Origin: Clostridium lentum
GTDB taxonomy: Bacteria > Bacillota > Clostridia > Clostridiales > Clostridiaceae
Assembly: GCF_014287815.1 (NCBI RefSeq)
Contig: NZ_JACOOQ010000001.1
Span: 1 to 64,000 of the forward strand
Direction: 5' to 3'
DNA length: 64,000 nucleotides
Shown: piece after piece, positions 26,728-36,658 of the stretch
Position numbering within the stretch: position 1 is the stretch's first letter
How the letters are laid out: every line of letters begins with the position of its first letter
Notes under the pieces: model-generated
Databases searched by the model: none
Seen by the model: only the letters and a program-made list of their open reading frames with translations
Told to the model about the DNA's origin: nothing
Made by a program: the position numbers and the translations under genes

Positions 26728-27441
26728 ATGTTAGAAATAAAGAACTTTTCAAAAGAATATTCAAAGGGCAAAAAAGCAGTTGATAATATATCTTTAACTG
26801 TAAATAGTGGGGAGATATTTGGATTTATAGGTCACAATGGTGCAGGAAAAACAACAACGATTAAATCTATAGTTGGAATATTAGAATTTAGTGAAGGGGA
26901 TATATTAATAGATAGTAAATCTATTAAGAAAAATGCTATAGAATGTAAAAAAGTAATGGCATATATTCCAGATAATCCAGATCTTTATGAAGCTTTAACT
27001 GGAATACAATATTTAAGCTTTATTGCAGATATTTATAAAATAAGTAAAGAACAAAGAGAAAAATTAATTAAATATTATGGAGATAAGCTTGAGTTAACTA
27101 AATATTTAGGGGATTTAATTTCTTCATATTCCCATGGTATGAAACAAAAGTTAGCAGTAATATCAGCATTAATTCATAAACCAAAGTTATTAATATTAGA
27201 TGAGCCATTTGTTGGATTAGATCCTAAGGCTTCTCATACACTTAAAGAAATAATGAGAGAACTTTGCAATGAAGGTAGTGCAATATTCTTTTCAACTCAT
27301 GTATTAGAGGTAGCAGAAAAATTATGTGATAAGATTGCAATTATTAAAGATGGGAAAATAGTTGCAGAAGGGACTACTGAACAAGTTAAAGGTAATAATT
27401 CTTTAGAAGAAGTATTTATGGAGTTGATTGATAATGAGTAA
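26728..27441 (+). CDS. ABC transporter ATP-binding protein (second exporter)
   Basis: 237 residues, a single ABC domain: Walker A GHNGAGKTT, a degenerate signature SSYSHGMKQKL, Walker B LLILDEPFVGLDP and H-loop STHVLEVA. It lacks the C-terminal extension of the first ATPase, so it belongs to a different exporter subtype (Ecs/Ytr-like). AAGGGGAG precedes the ATG. It overlaps the next permease by 8 bases. Confidence 0.92.
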   Translation: MLEIKNFSKEYSKGKKAVDNISLTVNSGEIFGFIGHNGAGKTTTIKSIVGILEFSEGDILIDSKSIKKNAIECKKVMAYIPDNPDLYEALTGIQYLSFIADIYKISKEQREKLIKYYGDKLELTKYLGDLISSYSHGMKQKLAVISALIHKPKLLILDEPFVGLDPKASHTLKEIMRELCNEGSAIFFSTHVLEVAEKLCDKIAIIKDGKIVAEGTTEQVKGNNSLEEVFMELIDNE

Positions 27442-29050
27442 TTTATTTATTTTATTAAAAAATTCATTTATAAATAGCACAAGAATTAATTCTTTATCTA
27501 AAGGGGTTAGCACTTCTAATGAAAAGAAGAAGTTATTAATTACTACAGCTACATTGTTATTAATAGCAGCAGTAATATGCTTTATGTCAACCACATATTC
27601 AATAGCGTTAGCTACAGTATTAAAACCAATGGGATATTTAGATTTAATATTAATAGTTGCTGTATTATTTTCATGTATTTTAAGCTTTATAACATCAATA
27701 TATAAAGCGCAAGGAACATTATTTAGTTCAAAAGATTACGATTTATTAATGGCTTTACCTATAAGAAATAGTACAATATTAACTAGTAAAATATTAAGTT
27801 TAATGTCTATAAACTATATAGGAACAGCACTTGTAATAGTACCGGCTTCAATAGTATATTTTATCTATAATGGAAGTTTGTCATGGATTTTCTTCATTAT
27901 ATTAATAATAGGGTTAATATTTATACCAATGATTCCAATAATATCAGCTTCAATAATAGCTGTTGCTATAACATTTGTATCATCAAGATTTAAGCATAAA
28001 AATATAGTAACTACAGTTGTTGGTATGATAGCATTTTTATTAATTATGATACTTTCAATGAATATGCAAAATTATATTAATGAATTTATTGCAAATAGTG
28101 ACTCAATAGTAAAAGGACTATCTAGCATATATCTACCAGCAATGTATTTAAAAGAAGCTTTAGTAAATTATGATATATTTGCTTTAATAAAGTTTATACT
28201 AATATCAATAGTTCCATTTTTAATATTTATTTTGGTATTTAGTAAGACATTTAAAGTTATAAATGGGGAATTATCAGAAAGCTATAAAAAGGCAAATTAT
28301 AAGGTGTCAAAGTTAGAAGCAAGCAGTGTAATAAAATCATTGATTACGCAAGAACTAAGAAGATACTTTGCAACACCTATTTATGTTATGAATACAGCGT
28401 TTGGGATGGTATTATTAGTTGCAGCATCCATTGCAACGTTATTTGTAAGTAAAGAAACGTTAGTGGAATTTTTGGGGTATCCTGAGATAGCTAATATGAT
28501 TCCAGTTGAAATATTAGTTTTCTTAGTATTTACTATTGGACTATCTTGTACAACAAATTCATCAATATCATTAGAAGGAAATAGGTTATGGATATTAAAA
28601 TCATTGCCAATAGAACCTAATGATATCTTTAAGGGTAAAATAATAACTAATTTAATAATAACAATTCCAGCATCAATTATAGCAAATGTATTTTTTTATA
28701 TAGGATTAAAGTTTGATATAAAGTATTTAATATTTAACTTAGTAATTAGTATAGTATTTGCAATTGTATCAGCTATATTAGGAATAATAATTAATTTATA
28801 TTTTCCAAAGATGGAGTGGACAAATCCAACAACAGTAGTAAAGCAAAGTGCAAGTGTAATGATTACTATTTTGGGAATATTGATATTAATATTAGTAGTT
28901 GTAGCAGTATCAGTTGTATTAGTTAAAGTATTCAATATTACAAATATGATGATTATTTTAAGTTCAGTATTAATTATATTTTTAATAGCTTTATTTGTTT
29001 CAATTAAGGTATTGAATAATATAGGTAGTGAAAAGTTTAATAGATTATAG
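27434..29050 (+). CDS. Large ABC exporter permease
   Basis: 538 residues with about twelve membrane segments, in effect two ABC-2 permease halves in one chain. The cytoplasmic segment FSSKDYDLLMALPIRNSTI and, in the second half, LWILKSLPIEPNDIFKGK resemble the coupling regions of clostridial 530-560-residue exporter permeases. The start ATG 27434 overlaps the stop of its ATPase. The substrate is unknown. An imperfect hairpin with a palindromic GAATATTC (29053-29104) follows but lacks a T run. Confidence 0.88.
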   Translation: MSNLFILLKNSFINSTRINSLSKGVSTSNEKKKLLITTATLLLIAAVICFMSTTYSIALATVLKPMGYLDLILIVAVLFSCILSFITSIYKAQGTLFSSKDYDLLMALPIRNSTILTSKILSLMSINYIGTALVIVPASIVYFIYNGSLSWIFFIILIIGLIFIPMIPIISASIIAVAITFVSSRFKHKNIVTTVVGMIAFLLIMILSMNMQNYINEFIANSDSIVKGLSSIYLPAMYLKEALVNYDIFALIKFILISIVPFLIFILVFSKTFKVINGELSESYKKANYKVSKLEASSVIKSLITQELRRYFATPIYVMNTAFGMVLLVAASIATLFVSKETLVEFLGYPEIANMIPVEILVFLVFTIGLSCTTNSSISLEGNRLWILKSLPIEPNDIFKGKIITNLIITIPASIIANVFFYIGLKFDIKYLIFNLVISIVFAIVSAILGIIINLYFPKMEWTNPTTVVKQSASVMITILGILILILVVVAVSVVLVKVFNITNMMIILSSVLIIFLIALFVSIKVLNNIGSEKFNRL

Positions 29051-29235
29051 AAGAGTTGCCTCTGTGGAATATTCATTTTTTAGAATATTCTATTGAGGTA
29101 ATTTGATTATATTTATATAGTGTTGGAAGGATTAAGCATAGAGTATATAATATACTTAAAGAATAAATTGAATTTTGATATTTATAAAATTAGATTTGAA
29201 TTCATATGCAAATAGATTAAGAGGTTTAATTATAG

Positions 29236-30174
29236 ATGAGTATATCTAGGGGTATATATAATGAATTGATATATAGAATAGGAGAAAATATGGGAATAAC
29301 ATGTATTTTAATACTAATAATTATTGTTTTAATAGCTGTTATTATAGGATATAAAAGAGAGTTTAGAAGAATAAGTAAGCAAATTAATAATAATTTAGAT
29401 GAATATGCAAATATAAAAACAAAATCTGTAGACAAGGATATAGAGTATTTAGTTGAAAATATAAATTTGATTTTTGATTCTAAACAAAGAATTGTTGCAG
29501 AAAAGAATAAGAACGAAGAAGAATTAAGAGCTAGTATAGCTAATATGTCACATGATTTAAGAACACCATTAACATCAATAATGGGATATTTGCAAATGGC
29601 AAGATTAGAAGAAGTATCGGAAGAGGAAAAAAATGAGTATATAGATATTGTAGAAAATAGAACAAAATCATTACAACAGCTTATTAGTAGTTTTTACGAT
29701 TTATCTAGAATAGAAGGAAATGAGTATAACTTTAATTATAAAAAGGTAAATTTAAAAAACATATTATGCGAAAATATAGCCGCATTTTACAATGATTTTA
29801 TTAATAATAATATTAATCCGATTATTGAAGTAGATGAGAATATTAGAGATATTATATCAGATGAAGGAGCTATTACAAGAATTTTTACTAATTTAATAGG
29901 AAATATAATTAAACATGGTGAAAGTTATGTAAAAATTACTTTAAAACAAAAGGATGATGTAATAATAACAGAGTTTATTAACAAAACAACAGATTTAACG
30001 GAAGAAAATGTGGATAAATTATTTAAGAGATTCTATACTGTGGATAAATCAAGAAGTGATAGAAATACAGGATTAGGGTTGTATATAACTAAGGTCTTAG
30101 TAGAAAAATTGGGATATAGTATAAATGCCACTTTAAAAAATGAAGAATTAATAATACAAATTTTATGGAAATAA
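29236..30174 (+). CDS. Sensor histidine kinase
   Basis: 312 residues if it starts at ATG 29236. ATG 29290, behind AGGAG with 5-base spacing, would give 294 residues and is a real alternative. One N-terminal membrane segment (about residues 20-38), no large sensor domain, then HisKA with His106 in NMSHDLRTPLTS. The HATPase domain has IFTNLIGNIIKHG (N box), FKRFYTVDKSR (F box) and NTGLGLYITKVLVEKLG (G box). Kinases this minimal are often partnered with a transporter that does the sensing. Its probable partner is the regulator at 23612-24313. Confidence 0.92.
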   Translation: MSISRGIYNELIYRIGENMGITCILILIIIVLIAVIIGYKREFRRISKQINNNLDEYANIKTKSVDKDIEYLVENINLIFDSKQRIVAEKNKNEEELRASIANMSHDLRTPLTSIMGYLQMARLEEVSEEEKNEYIDIVENRTKSLQQLISSFYDLSRIEGNEYNFNYKKVNLKNILCENIAAFYNDFINNNINPIIEVDENIRDIISDEGAITRIFTNLIGNIIKHGESYVKITLKQKDDVIITEFINKTTDLTEENVDKLFKRFYTVDKSRSDRNTGLGLYITKVLVEKLGYSINATLKNEELIIQILWK

Positions 30175-30196
30175 GATAAAAATAGTTATAATCAAT

Positions 30197-30240
30197 GTAA
30201 GCAAATTTAATGAAAAATTATTTGCTTGTATTTTTTTATA
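30197..30240 (+). terminator. Terminator after the histidine kinase gene
   Basis: AAGCAAAT pairs with ATTTGCTT, followed by GTATTTTTTT. Confidence 0.78.
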
Positions 30241-30410
30241 AACAGATGATATACAAGAAATAAATATAATTGACAATAAAAAATAACAATTCTAAAATAG
30301 TAATAAAGAATGTCTGTTCGAGATTAAATGTAGAATAATATGATAAAAATAATAAAAAGAATTAATTTATATAAATTGAATGGCGATAAATAAGGGAAGA
30401 GGTGGACTTT

Positions 30411-33236
30411 ATGAAAGATAAAATAGTAGTAAAGGGTGCAAGAGTACATAACTTAAAGAATGTTTCCTTGGAAATACCAAGAGATAAGCTAATAGTTTTT
30501 ACAGGACTTTCTGGTTCAGGAAAATCATCCTTAGCATTTGATACTTTGTATGCAGAAGGACAAAGAAGATATGTTGAATCTTTATCATCATATGCAAGAC
30601 AATTCTTAGGGCAAATGAATAAACCAGATGTTGATAATATAGAAGGATTATCACCAGCAATTTCAATAGATCAAAAAACCACAAGCAAAAATCCAAGATC
30701 TACTGTGGGTACAATAACAGAAGTATATGATTACTTAAGGTTATTATACGCTAGAGTAGGTACTCCACATTGTCCAAAGTGTGGTAAAGAAATTACTCAG
30801 CAATCTGTGGATCAAATTGTGGATAATGTCATTAAACTTGGGGAAAAAACTAAGGTTCAAGTTTTAGCTCCAGTGATTAGAGGAAAAAAAGGTATGCATG
30901 AAAAGATCCTTGAAAATATAAGAAAGCAAGGATTTGTTAGAGTAAGGATAGATGGTGAAATCTATGAAATAGGTGAAGAGGAAATTAGCTTAGAAAAAAA
31001 TATTAAACATAATATAGAAGCAGTTGTAGATAGACTTGTTATTAAAGAAGGAATAGAAAGTAGATTAGCTGAATCTATCGAAACAGCTTTAAAAATGGCT
31101 GAAGGATTAGTAGTCATAAATGTAGTAGGACAGGAAGATATTCTATTTAGCGAACACTTTGCTTGTCCTGATTGTGGTGTAAGCATAGATGAATTAGCAC
31201 CTAGGTTATTTTCATTTAATTCACCATGGGGAAAATGTGAGAAATGTGATGGACTTGGAACACTAATGGAATTTGATCCAGACTTAATTATTCCTGATAA
31301 AAGTTTAAGCATTATGGAAGGTGCTATAGCAACTTGGGGTGAAGGAAGATTAAAGGAAGATTCATGGACATTTGCCATATTAAAAGCATTAAGTGTAGAA
31401 TATGACCTTGATTTAAATAAACCTATTAAGGAGTTTTCGAAAGAAGAATTAAATCTTTTATTGTATGGAACACAAGGTAAAACTTTGACTGTTAAATACA
31501 AAAAAGATGGTTCATTAAACACTTATAGATATGCTTATGATGGTGAAATAAATACATTAGATAGAAGATATAGAGAAACTAACTCTGATGTTATTAAAAC
31601 TGAAATAGAACAATATATGAGTGATAGCTATTGTCCAAGATGTAAAGGAGCACGTCTTAAAAAGGAAGCATTAGCAGTAACTATTGGAGGCATAAACATT
31701 TATGATTTCACAAAGATGCCAATTAAAGATGAATTAGAGTTTGTAAATTCTTTAGAGTTTTCTGAAAAGGATAGAGTAATAAGTGACCAAATCATTAAGG
31801 AGATAAAGAATAGACTAGAATTCCTTGTTAATGTTGGACTTGATTATCTTAATCTTTCAAGAAATTCAGGAACACTATCAGGAGGAGAGTCTCAAAGAAT
31901 TAGGTTAGCAACACAAATTGGTTCAGCACTTATGGGGGTACTATATATACTAGATGAGCCAAGTATAGGTCTTCATCAAAGAGATAATGATAAGTTGATT
32001 CAAACTCTTAAAAATTTAAGGGATGTAGGAAATACAGTTATAGTAGTTGAACATGATGAAGATACTATGAGGGAGGCTGATTTTATAGTAGATATAGGTC
32101 CAAGAGCAGGTGAACATGGTGGACAGATAATAGCAGCAGGAACAGTGGAAGAGATAATGGCTTGTAAGGAGTCTATAACTGGACAATACTTAACAGGTGA
32201 AAAGAAGGTTGAACTACCAGCTGAAAGAAGGAGCGGTAATGGTAAGTTTATTAAGATAAAAGGTGCCAAAGAAAATAACCTTAAGAATGTTAATGTAGAT
32301 ATTCCACTAGGGACATTAACAATGGTTACTGGTGTATCTGGTTCTGGAAAGAGTACTTTAATTAATCAAATACTTTATAAAGGATTAAATAAGCTTGTTA
32401 ATAAGAGCAAGAATCCAGTTGGAGCACATAGAGAAATATTAGGTTATGAAAATATAGATAAGATTATTGATATAGATCAAAGTCCAATTGGTAGAACCCC
32501 AAGATCAAATCCAGCAACATACACAGGAACATTTGATATTATCAGAGAATTATTTGCTCAAACAACAGAAGCTAAAATGAGAGGGTATAAGCCAGGTCGA
32601 TTTAGTTTTAATGTAAAAGGTGGAAGATGTGAAGCTTGTTCAGGTGATGGAATAATTAAAATAGAAATGCAGTTTTTATCTGATGTTTATGTTCCATGTG
32701 AAGTATGTAAAGGCAAAAGATATAATAGGGAAACTTTAGAAGTTAAATATAAAGGGAAAACTATAGATGATATATTAAATATGACTGTAGAGGAAGCCTT
32801 AGAATTTTTTGAAAATATTCCACGAATTAAGAATAAAATTCAAACATTATATGATGTTGGTTTAGGATATATAAGATTAGGACAGCCATCAACACAATTA
32901 TCAGGTGGGGAAGCTCAAAGAATAAAGCTTGCTTATGAATTATCTAAGAGAAGCACAGGAAAAACTTTATATATTTTAGATGAACCAACTACTGGACTTC
33001 ATGTAGATGATGTAAATAGACTAGTACATATTGTTCAAAGGCTTGTAGATGGAGGAAATACTGTAGTAGTTATTGAGCATAATTTAGATATGATAAAATG
33101 TGCAGATTATATAATAGATTTAGGTCCAGAAGGTGGAGATAAGGGCGGCACTATAGTGGCTAAAGGAAAACCAGAGGAAATAGTAAAAGTGGAGGATTCA
33201 TACACTGGAAAATATCTTAAAAAGTTATTAAGATAA
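30411..33236 (+). CDS. uvrA: Excinuclease ABC subunit A
   Basis: 941 residues, full length. Two ABC modules: Walker [10 protein letters not shown] near residue 32 and GVSGSGKST in the C-terminal half. Zinc modules are [16 protein letters not shown] and CEACSGDG...CEVCKG. Signature motifs are [12 protein letters not shown] and [12 protein letters not shown]. UvrA scans DNA for bulky lesions. The start is ATG 30411 behind AAGAGGTGG; a GTG at 30402 lies in that site. It is separated from uvrB by 7 kb of regulatory and exporter genes. Confidence 0.98.
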   Translation: MKDKIVVKGARVHNLKNVSLEIPRDKLIVFTGLSGSGKSSLAFDTLYAEGQRRYVESLSSYARQFLGQMNKPDVDNIEGLSPAISIDQKTTSKNPRSTVGTITEVYDYLRLLYARVGTPHCPKCGKEITQQSVDQIVDNVIKLGEKTKVQVLAPVIRGKKGMHEKILENIRKQGFVRVRIDGEIYEIGEEEISLEKNIKHNIEAVVDRLVIKEGIESRLAESIETALKMAEGLVVINVVGQEDILFSEHFACPDCGVSIDELAPRLFSFNSPWGKCEKCDGLGTLMEFDPDLIIPDKSLSIMEGAIATWGEGRLKEDSWTFAILKALSVEYDLDLNKPIKEFSKEELNLLLYGTQGKTLTVKYKKDGSLNTYRYAYDGEINTLDRRYRETNSDVIKTEIEQYMSDSYCPRCKGARLKKEALAVTIGGINIYDFTKMPIKDELEFVNSLEFSEKDRVISDQIIKEIKNRLEFLVNVGLDYLNLSRNSGTLSGGESQRIRLATQIGSALMGVLYILDEPSIGLHQRDNDKLIQTLKNLRDVGNTVIVVEHDEDTMREADFIVDIGPRAGEHGGQIIAAGTVEEIMACKESITGQYLTGEKKVELPAERRSGNGKFIKIKGAKENNLKNVNVDIPLGTLTMVTGVSGSGKSTLINQILYKGLNKLVNKSKNPVGAHREILGYENIDKIIDIDQSPIGRTPRSNPATYTGTFDIIRELFAQTTEAKMRGYKPGRFSFNVKGGRCEACSGDGIIKIEMQFLSDVYVPCEVCKGKRYNRETLEVKYKGKTIDDILNMTVEEALEFFENIPRIKNKIQTLYDVGLGYIRLGQPSTQLSGGEAQRIKLAYELSKRSTGKTLYILDEPTTGLHVDDVNRLVHIVQRLVDGGNTVVVIEHNLDMIKCADYIIDLGPEGGDKGGTIVAKGKPEEIVKVEDSYTGKYLKKLLR

Positions 33237-33308
33237 TAATAGGTGGGTTGTTATTTTTTCCAATAACTATTAATATTAGATTGAAGAACAGTAGATAGAG
33301 GTGAAGAA

Positions 33309-33761
33309 ATGAGTATTAGCAAGATAATGGCCTTTGTATTTGGGATAGCCTTTATTGTATTTTTATATGGTATAATATATTATTCATTAAAAATAATGTA
33401 CAAGGATGTAAAGACTGGTGGTAAGAAGAAAAGTAATCCAGCAGCAAGAAAATATGCAGTGGAAGTAGTTAATCCAGGGGCTAGTGAAGATTTGGAAGAG
33501 GGTTCTGTGATTTTAGTCAGAACAGAGTTAACAATAGGTAGAAGAGAAGATAATTTAATAGTTTTATCAGAGCCATTTGCATCTGGTTATCATGCTAAGT
33601 TATATGTTAAAAATAATAATCTTTATATTCAAGATTTAAATAGTACCAATGGTGTATATGTAAATGAAGAAAGAATAAAAGATAAAGTAAAATTAACAGC
33701 TGGTGATGAAATAAAAATAGGAAGTGCTATTTTTAAGGTGTTAAAACCAGGAAAGCAATAG
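33309..33761 (+). CDS. Membrane-anchored FHA-domain protein
   Basis: 150 residues. An N-terminal membrane segment (about residues 8-28) is followed by a basic linker and a cytoplasmic FHA domain: TIGRREDNLIVLSEPFASGY, then HAKLY and DLNSTNGVYVNEERI. The residues that bind phosphothreonine are present (Arg in GRRE, Ser and His in SGYH, Asn in STNG). It begins an FHA-FtsW/RodA-PBP operon, an arrangement also found in Actinobacteria (fhaB-rodA-pbpA), where a Ser/Thr kinase regulates the complex. No kinase gene is visible in this window. Confidence 0.92.
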   Translation: MSISKIMAFVFGIAFIVFLYGIIYYSLKIMYKDVKTGGKKKSNPAARKYAVEVVNPGASEDLEEGSVILVRTELTIGRREDNLIVLSEPFASGYHAKLYVKNNNLYIQDLNSTNGVYVNEERIKDKVKLTAGDEIKIGSAIFKVLKPGKQ

Positions 33762-33775
33762 AGGTGGTTAAAGGC

Positions 33776-35011
33776 ATGAAAGGATTTAAGCAGGAAAAGA
33801 AATTATTAAGAATGATTTATTTACTATGCTTACTGCTTTTTATTTATCTAGGCTTTCAATCAAAGCCATTCGATACTCTTGCAATAGTTATGGGAGTAGT
33901 TCTATGTTTTTTAATAGGCTATTCCCACTTTGTCATTAGAAGGTATTATCCTGATGGTGATAAATTTATTTTAAATTTTGCAAGTATTTTAGCAGTAGTA
34001 AGTATAGCTATGCTTTATAGAATTGATAAATCAACTTCTGTAAAGCAGTTAGTATGGGTTACTCTTGGAGTAATAGGTTACATATTAGTAGTAGCCATTA
34101 TACCGGAAATGAGCAGGTTTGCTAAATATAAGAAAGTTTATATGATTGCAACCATAGTACTTATGCCCATGGCATTTTTATATGCAAAAATAACTGGAGC
34201 ATCAGCTATTGGTGGGGCTTATAACTGGATAAGCATAGGTAAATTTATGATTCAACCTTCAGAGTTTGGGAAAATAACATTAGTATTATACTTGGCAGCA
34301 GCTTTTTCTGAATATGAGGATAATGGAAGTATTAAAGATGATGTAAAACAACTTATAGTACCAGCATTAGTAGCTGGGTTTTCCCTTATATTTTTAGTTG
34401 CACAAGCAGATTTAGGTTCAGCACTTATATTTTTTGGAATAATTATAAGTCTTCTTTATGTGGCAACTTCTAAAAAGCTATATGTAGCATTAAGTTTAGG
34501 TGGTGCTACAGTAGGAGCCATATTAGGGTATAATCTTTTTGCCCATGTAAGGGAAAGAGTTATGATTTGGAGAAATCCATGGGAATATGCTTCTGGTGCA
34601 GGATACCAATTAGTACAATCTTTATATGCTATTTCTTCAGGTGGACTTATAGGAAGTGGACTTGGGCAAGGGTATGTAGAGTATATTCCTGTTAATGATT
34701 CAGATTTTATATATGCAGCAATATGTGAAGAGTTTGGTGTAATATTTGCAGTAGGATTAATGATAATATACTTTTTGTTGTTTTTTAGAGGTATTAGATC
34801 AGCATATGTTACTAATGATAAGTTTTCACAGTTAGCTGTTGTAGGTTTTAGTACTATGATAGCATGTCAAACATTAGTAATTATAGGTGGTATTTTTGGA
34901 GTAATTCCGTTAACTGGTATTACATTACCGATATTAAGTTATGGTGGTTCATCAGTGCTTACTATATTCTTTGCTTTAGGAATATTACAAAAGGTATCAG
35001 AGGAGGCGTAA
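33776..35011 (+). CDS. FtsW/RodA/SpoVE-family peptidoglycan glycosyltransferase
   Basis: 411 residues with about ten membrane segments: a SEDS glycosyltransferase that polymerises lipid II. Landmarks are GAYNWISIGKFMIQPSEFGK, AQADLGSAL, the WRNPWEYASGAGYQLVQSLY segment and GITLPILSYGGSS. The start is ATG 33776 with GAGGTGG 8 bases upstream. The neighbouring penicillin-binding protein is its cognate transpeptidase. Which process it serves (elongation, division or spore) cannot be decided from sequence. Confidence 0.95.
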   Translation: MKGFKQEKKLLRMIYLLCLLLFIYLGFQSKPFDTLAIVMGVVLCFLIGYSHFVIRRYYPDGDKFILNFASILAVVSIAMLYRIDKSTSVKQLVWVTLGVIGYILVVAIIPEMSRFAKYKKVYMIATIVLMPMAFLYAKITGASAIGGAYNWISIGKFMIQPSEFGKITLVLYLAAAFSEYEDNGSIKDDVKQLIVPALVAGFSLIFLVAQADLGSALIFFGIIISLLYVATSKKLYVALSLGGATVGAILGYNLFAHVRERVMIWRNPWEYASGAGYQLVQSLYAISSGGLIGSGLGQGYVEYIPVNDSDFIYAAICEEFGVIFAVGLMIIYFLLFFRGIRSAYVTNDKFSQLAVVGFSTMIACQTLVIIGGIFGVIPLTGITLPILSYGGSSVLTIFFALGILQKVSEEA

Positions 35012-35015
35012 GAAT

Positions 35016-36578
35016 ATGGATGAAAATAAATTAGCTAAAAGTGTACAACATGTAATGGTTGTGTTCTTATTTTTATTTATTGCATTAATATCATATATAG
35101 CATATTTTCAACTGTTTAGAGGACCTAAAATAGCTGAAGATTCAGGAAATGTAAGAATTATAGCAGCAAAAAATGAAGTTATTAGAGGGACTATTTATGA
35201 TAGAAATGGTACAGCTTTAACTGAAACTACTAAGGTGAATGATTTGACTCAAGATAGAAAATATCTTTATGGTGAGTTATTAGTGCATCCATTGGGATAT
35301 TATGATCAAATATATGGAATATCAGGTCTTGAGTCAGAATATGATAATGAATTAAGTAAAAGTAGCTTTATAGGAAATAGTTATAGAACATTTTTAAATA
35401 GTATGGATTTTACTGGTTTATTTAATGATATAAAAGATGATTTAATAAATGAAAAGAAATTAAATTTATCAGAAAACTTTAAAACTTTTGTAGATAAGAT
35501 AAAAGTTAAAAATGAAAAAGAAGAGAATGAAGCAAAGACTGGAAATAGTATAGTTACTACTTTAGATTTGGAATTACAAAAGGTAGCTAGTGATGCTTTA
35601 GGAGATAATAAAGGGTCAGTAGTAGCAATAAATCCTAAAACAGGTGAGATATTAGCTATGGTTTCAAAGCCGTCTTTTGATCCTAATAATCTAGAGGTAG
35701 CATTGCAGTCAGCTTATAGTGGAAGTGCTGATGATAGTCCTCTCATTAATAGAGCAATAGATGGATTATATCCACCAGGGTCAGTATTTAAAACTGTTAC
35801 TTTATCAAGTGCTTTGGAAAACATGTCAGGAGTAGCTAATAGGACATTTAATGATCAAGGAAAAATAACATTTGATGATGGAACTACTTTAAATAATTAT
35901 GCATATCAATCACATGGAGCCATTGATTTAAGATATGCCTATAGAGTATCAAGTAATGTTGTTTTTGGAACATTAGCTATGGAATTAGGTAATAATACTT
36001 TAAAACAAACAGCAGAAAACTATGGATTTAATTCAGTTATTAGTGGACCAGGATTAACTATAACAGCAAGTCAGTTCCCAAAACTAGAGAGTTACGCTCA
36101 AGGTGAAATAGCACAAAGTGGTATTGGTCAAGGGGGAGTTTTATCTACACCAATTCAAATGGCCTTAGTGGCAGCAACAGTTGCCAATGATGGAGTGATG
36201 ATGCAACCTAGATTAGTAAATTCTATTTTAGATAGTGCAGGTAATACTGTTAAAACAATGGAAAATACTGAATTAAAACAAGTAATTTCAAGTGATATAG
36301 CTTCAACTATAAAAAGTTATATGAAATATTTAGTAGACAATAATCTTTATAGATGGCCAGCTTTTAAAGGAACAAATGCTGGTGGAAAAACAGGTACAGC
36401 AGATTATAAATTATCAGATGGAACAGATGCAGTTCCTCATGCATGGTTTATTTCAGCAGCACCAATGGATGACCCACAAATAGCAGTGGCTGTTATTGTG
36501 GAAAATGGTGAAAGTGGAGCAGTAATTTCAGCTGAAATAGCCAGTTATGTAGTAAGAAAAGCAGTACTTGGATATTAA
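35016..36578 (+). CDS. Class B penicillin-binding protein (PbpA/PBP2 type)
   Basis: 520 residues. One membrane segment near residues 12-32, a small pedestal domain (about 50-180), then the transpeptidase domain with SxxK at Ser256 (PPGSVFKT), SxN at 312-314 (SSN) and KTG at 458-460 (GGKTGTA). It cross-links peptidoglycan as partner of the preceding SEDS protein; four bases separate the genes. GGAGGCG is the Shine-Dalgarno. It is shorter than division PBPs with PASTA domains, so it resembles actinobacterial PbpA. Confidence 0.94.
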   Translation: MDENKLAKSVQHVMVVFLFLFIALISYIAYFQLFRGPKIAEDSGNVRIIAAKNEVIRGTIYDRNGTALTETTKVNDLTQDRKYLYGELLVHPLGYYDQIYGISGLESEYDNELSKSSFIGNSYRTFLNSMDFTGLFNDIKDDLINEKKLNLSENFKTFVDKIKVKNEKEENEAKTGNSIVTTLDLELQKVASDALGDNKGSVVAINPKTGEILAMVSKPSFDPNNLEVALQSAYSGSADDSPLINRAIDGLYPPGSVFKTVTLSSALENMSGVANRTFNDQGKITFDDGTTLNNYAYQSHGAIDLRYAYRVSSNVVFGTLAMELGNNTLKQTAENYGFNSVISGPGLTITASQFPKLESYAQGEIAQSGIGQGGVLSTPIQMALVAATVANDGVMMQPRLVNSILDSAGNTVKTMENTELKQVISSDIASTIKSYMKYLVDNNLYRWPAFKGTNAGGKTGTADYKLSDGTDAVPHAWFISAAPMDDPQIAVAVIVENGESGAVISAEIASYVVRKAVLGY

Positions 36579-36599
36579 TACAGAAGAGGGAGCTCTTCT

Positions 36600-36630
36600 A
36601 AAAAAAGGAGCTTATAGCTCCTTTTTTTAA
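36600..36630 (+). terminator. Terminator after the FHA-FtsW-PBP operon
   Basis: AAAAAAAGGAGC pairs with GCTCCTTTTTTT around TTATA. A smaller hairpin (AGAAGAG/CTCTTCT) lies just upstream at 36582-36599. Confidence 0.92.
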
Positions 36631-36658
36631 TTAGAAAGTAGTGAAAGGGAGTGATGAA

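Noticed and set aside
29053..29104. Hairpin after the large permease as a terminator
   Set aside because: It has a palindromic GAATATTC and GCCTC/GAGGT arms but no T run; it may be an attenuator or mRNA-stability element, left unassigned.
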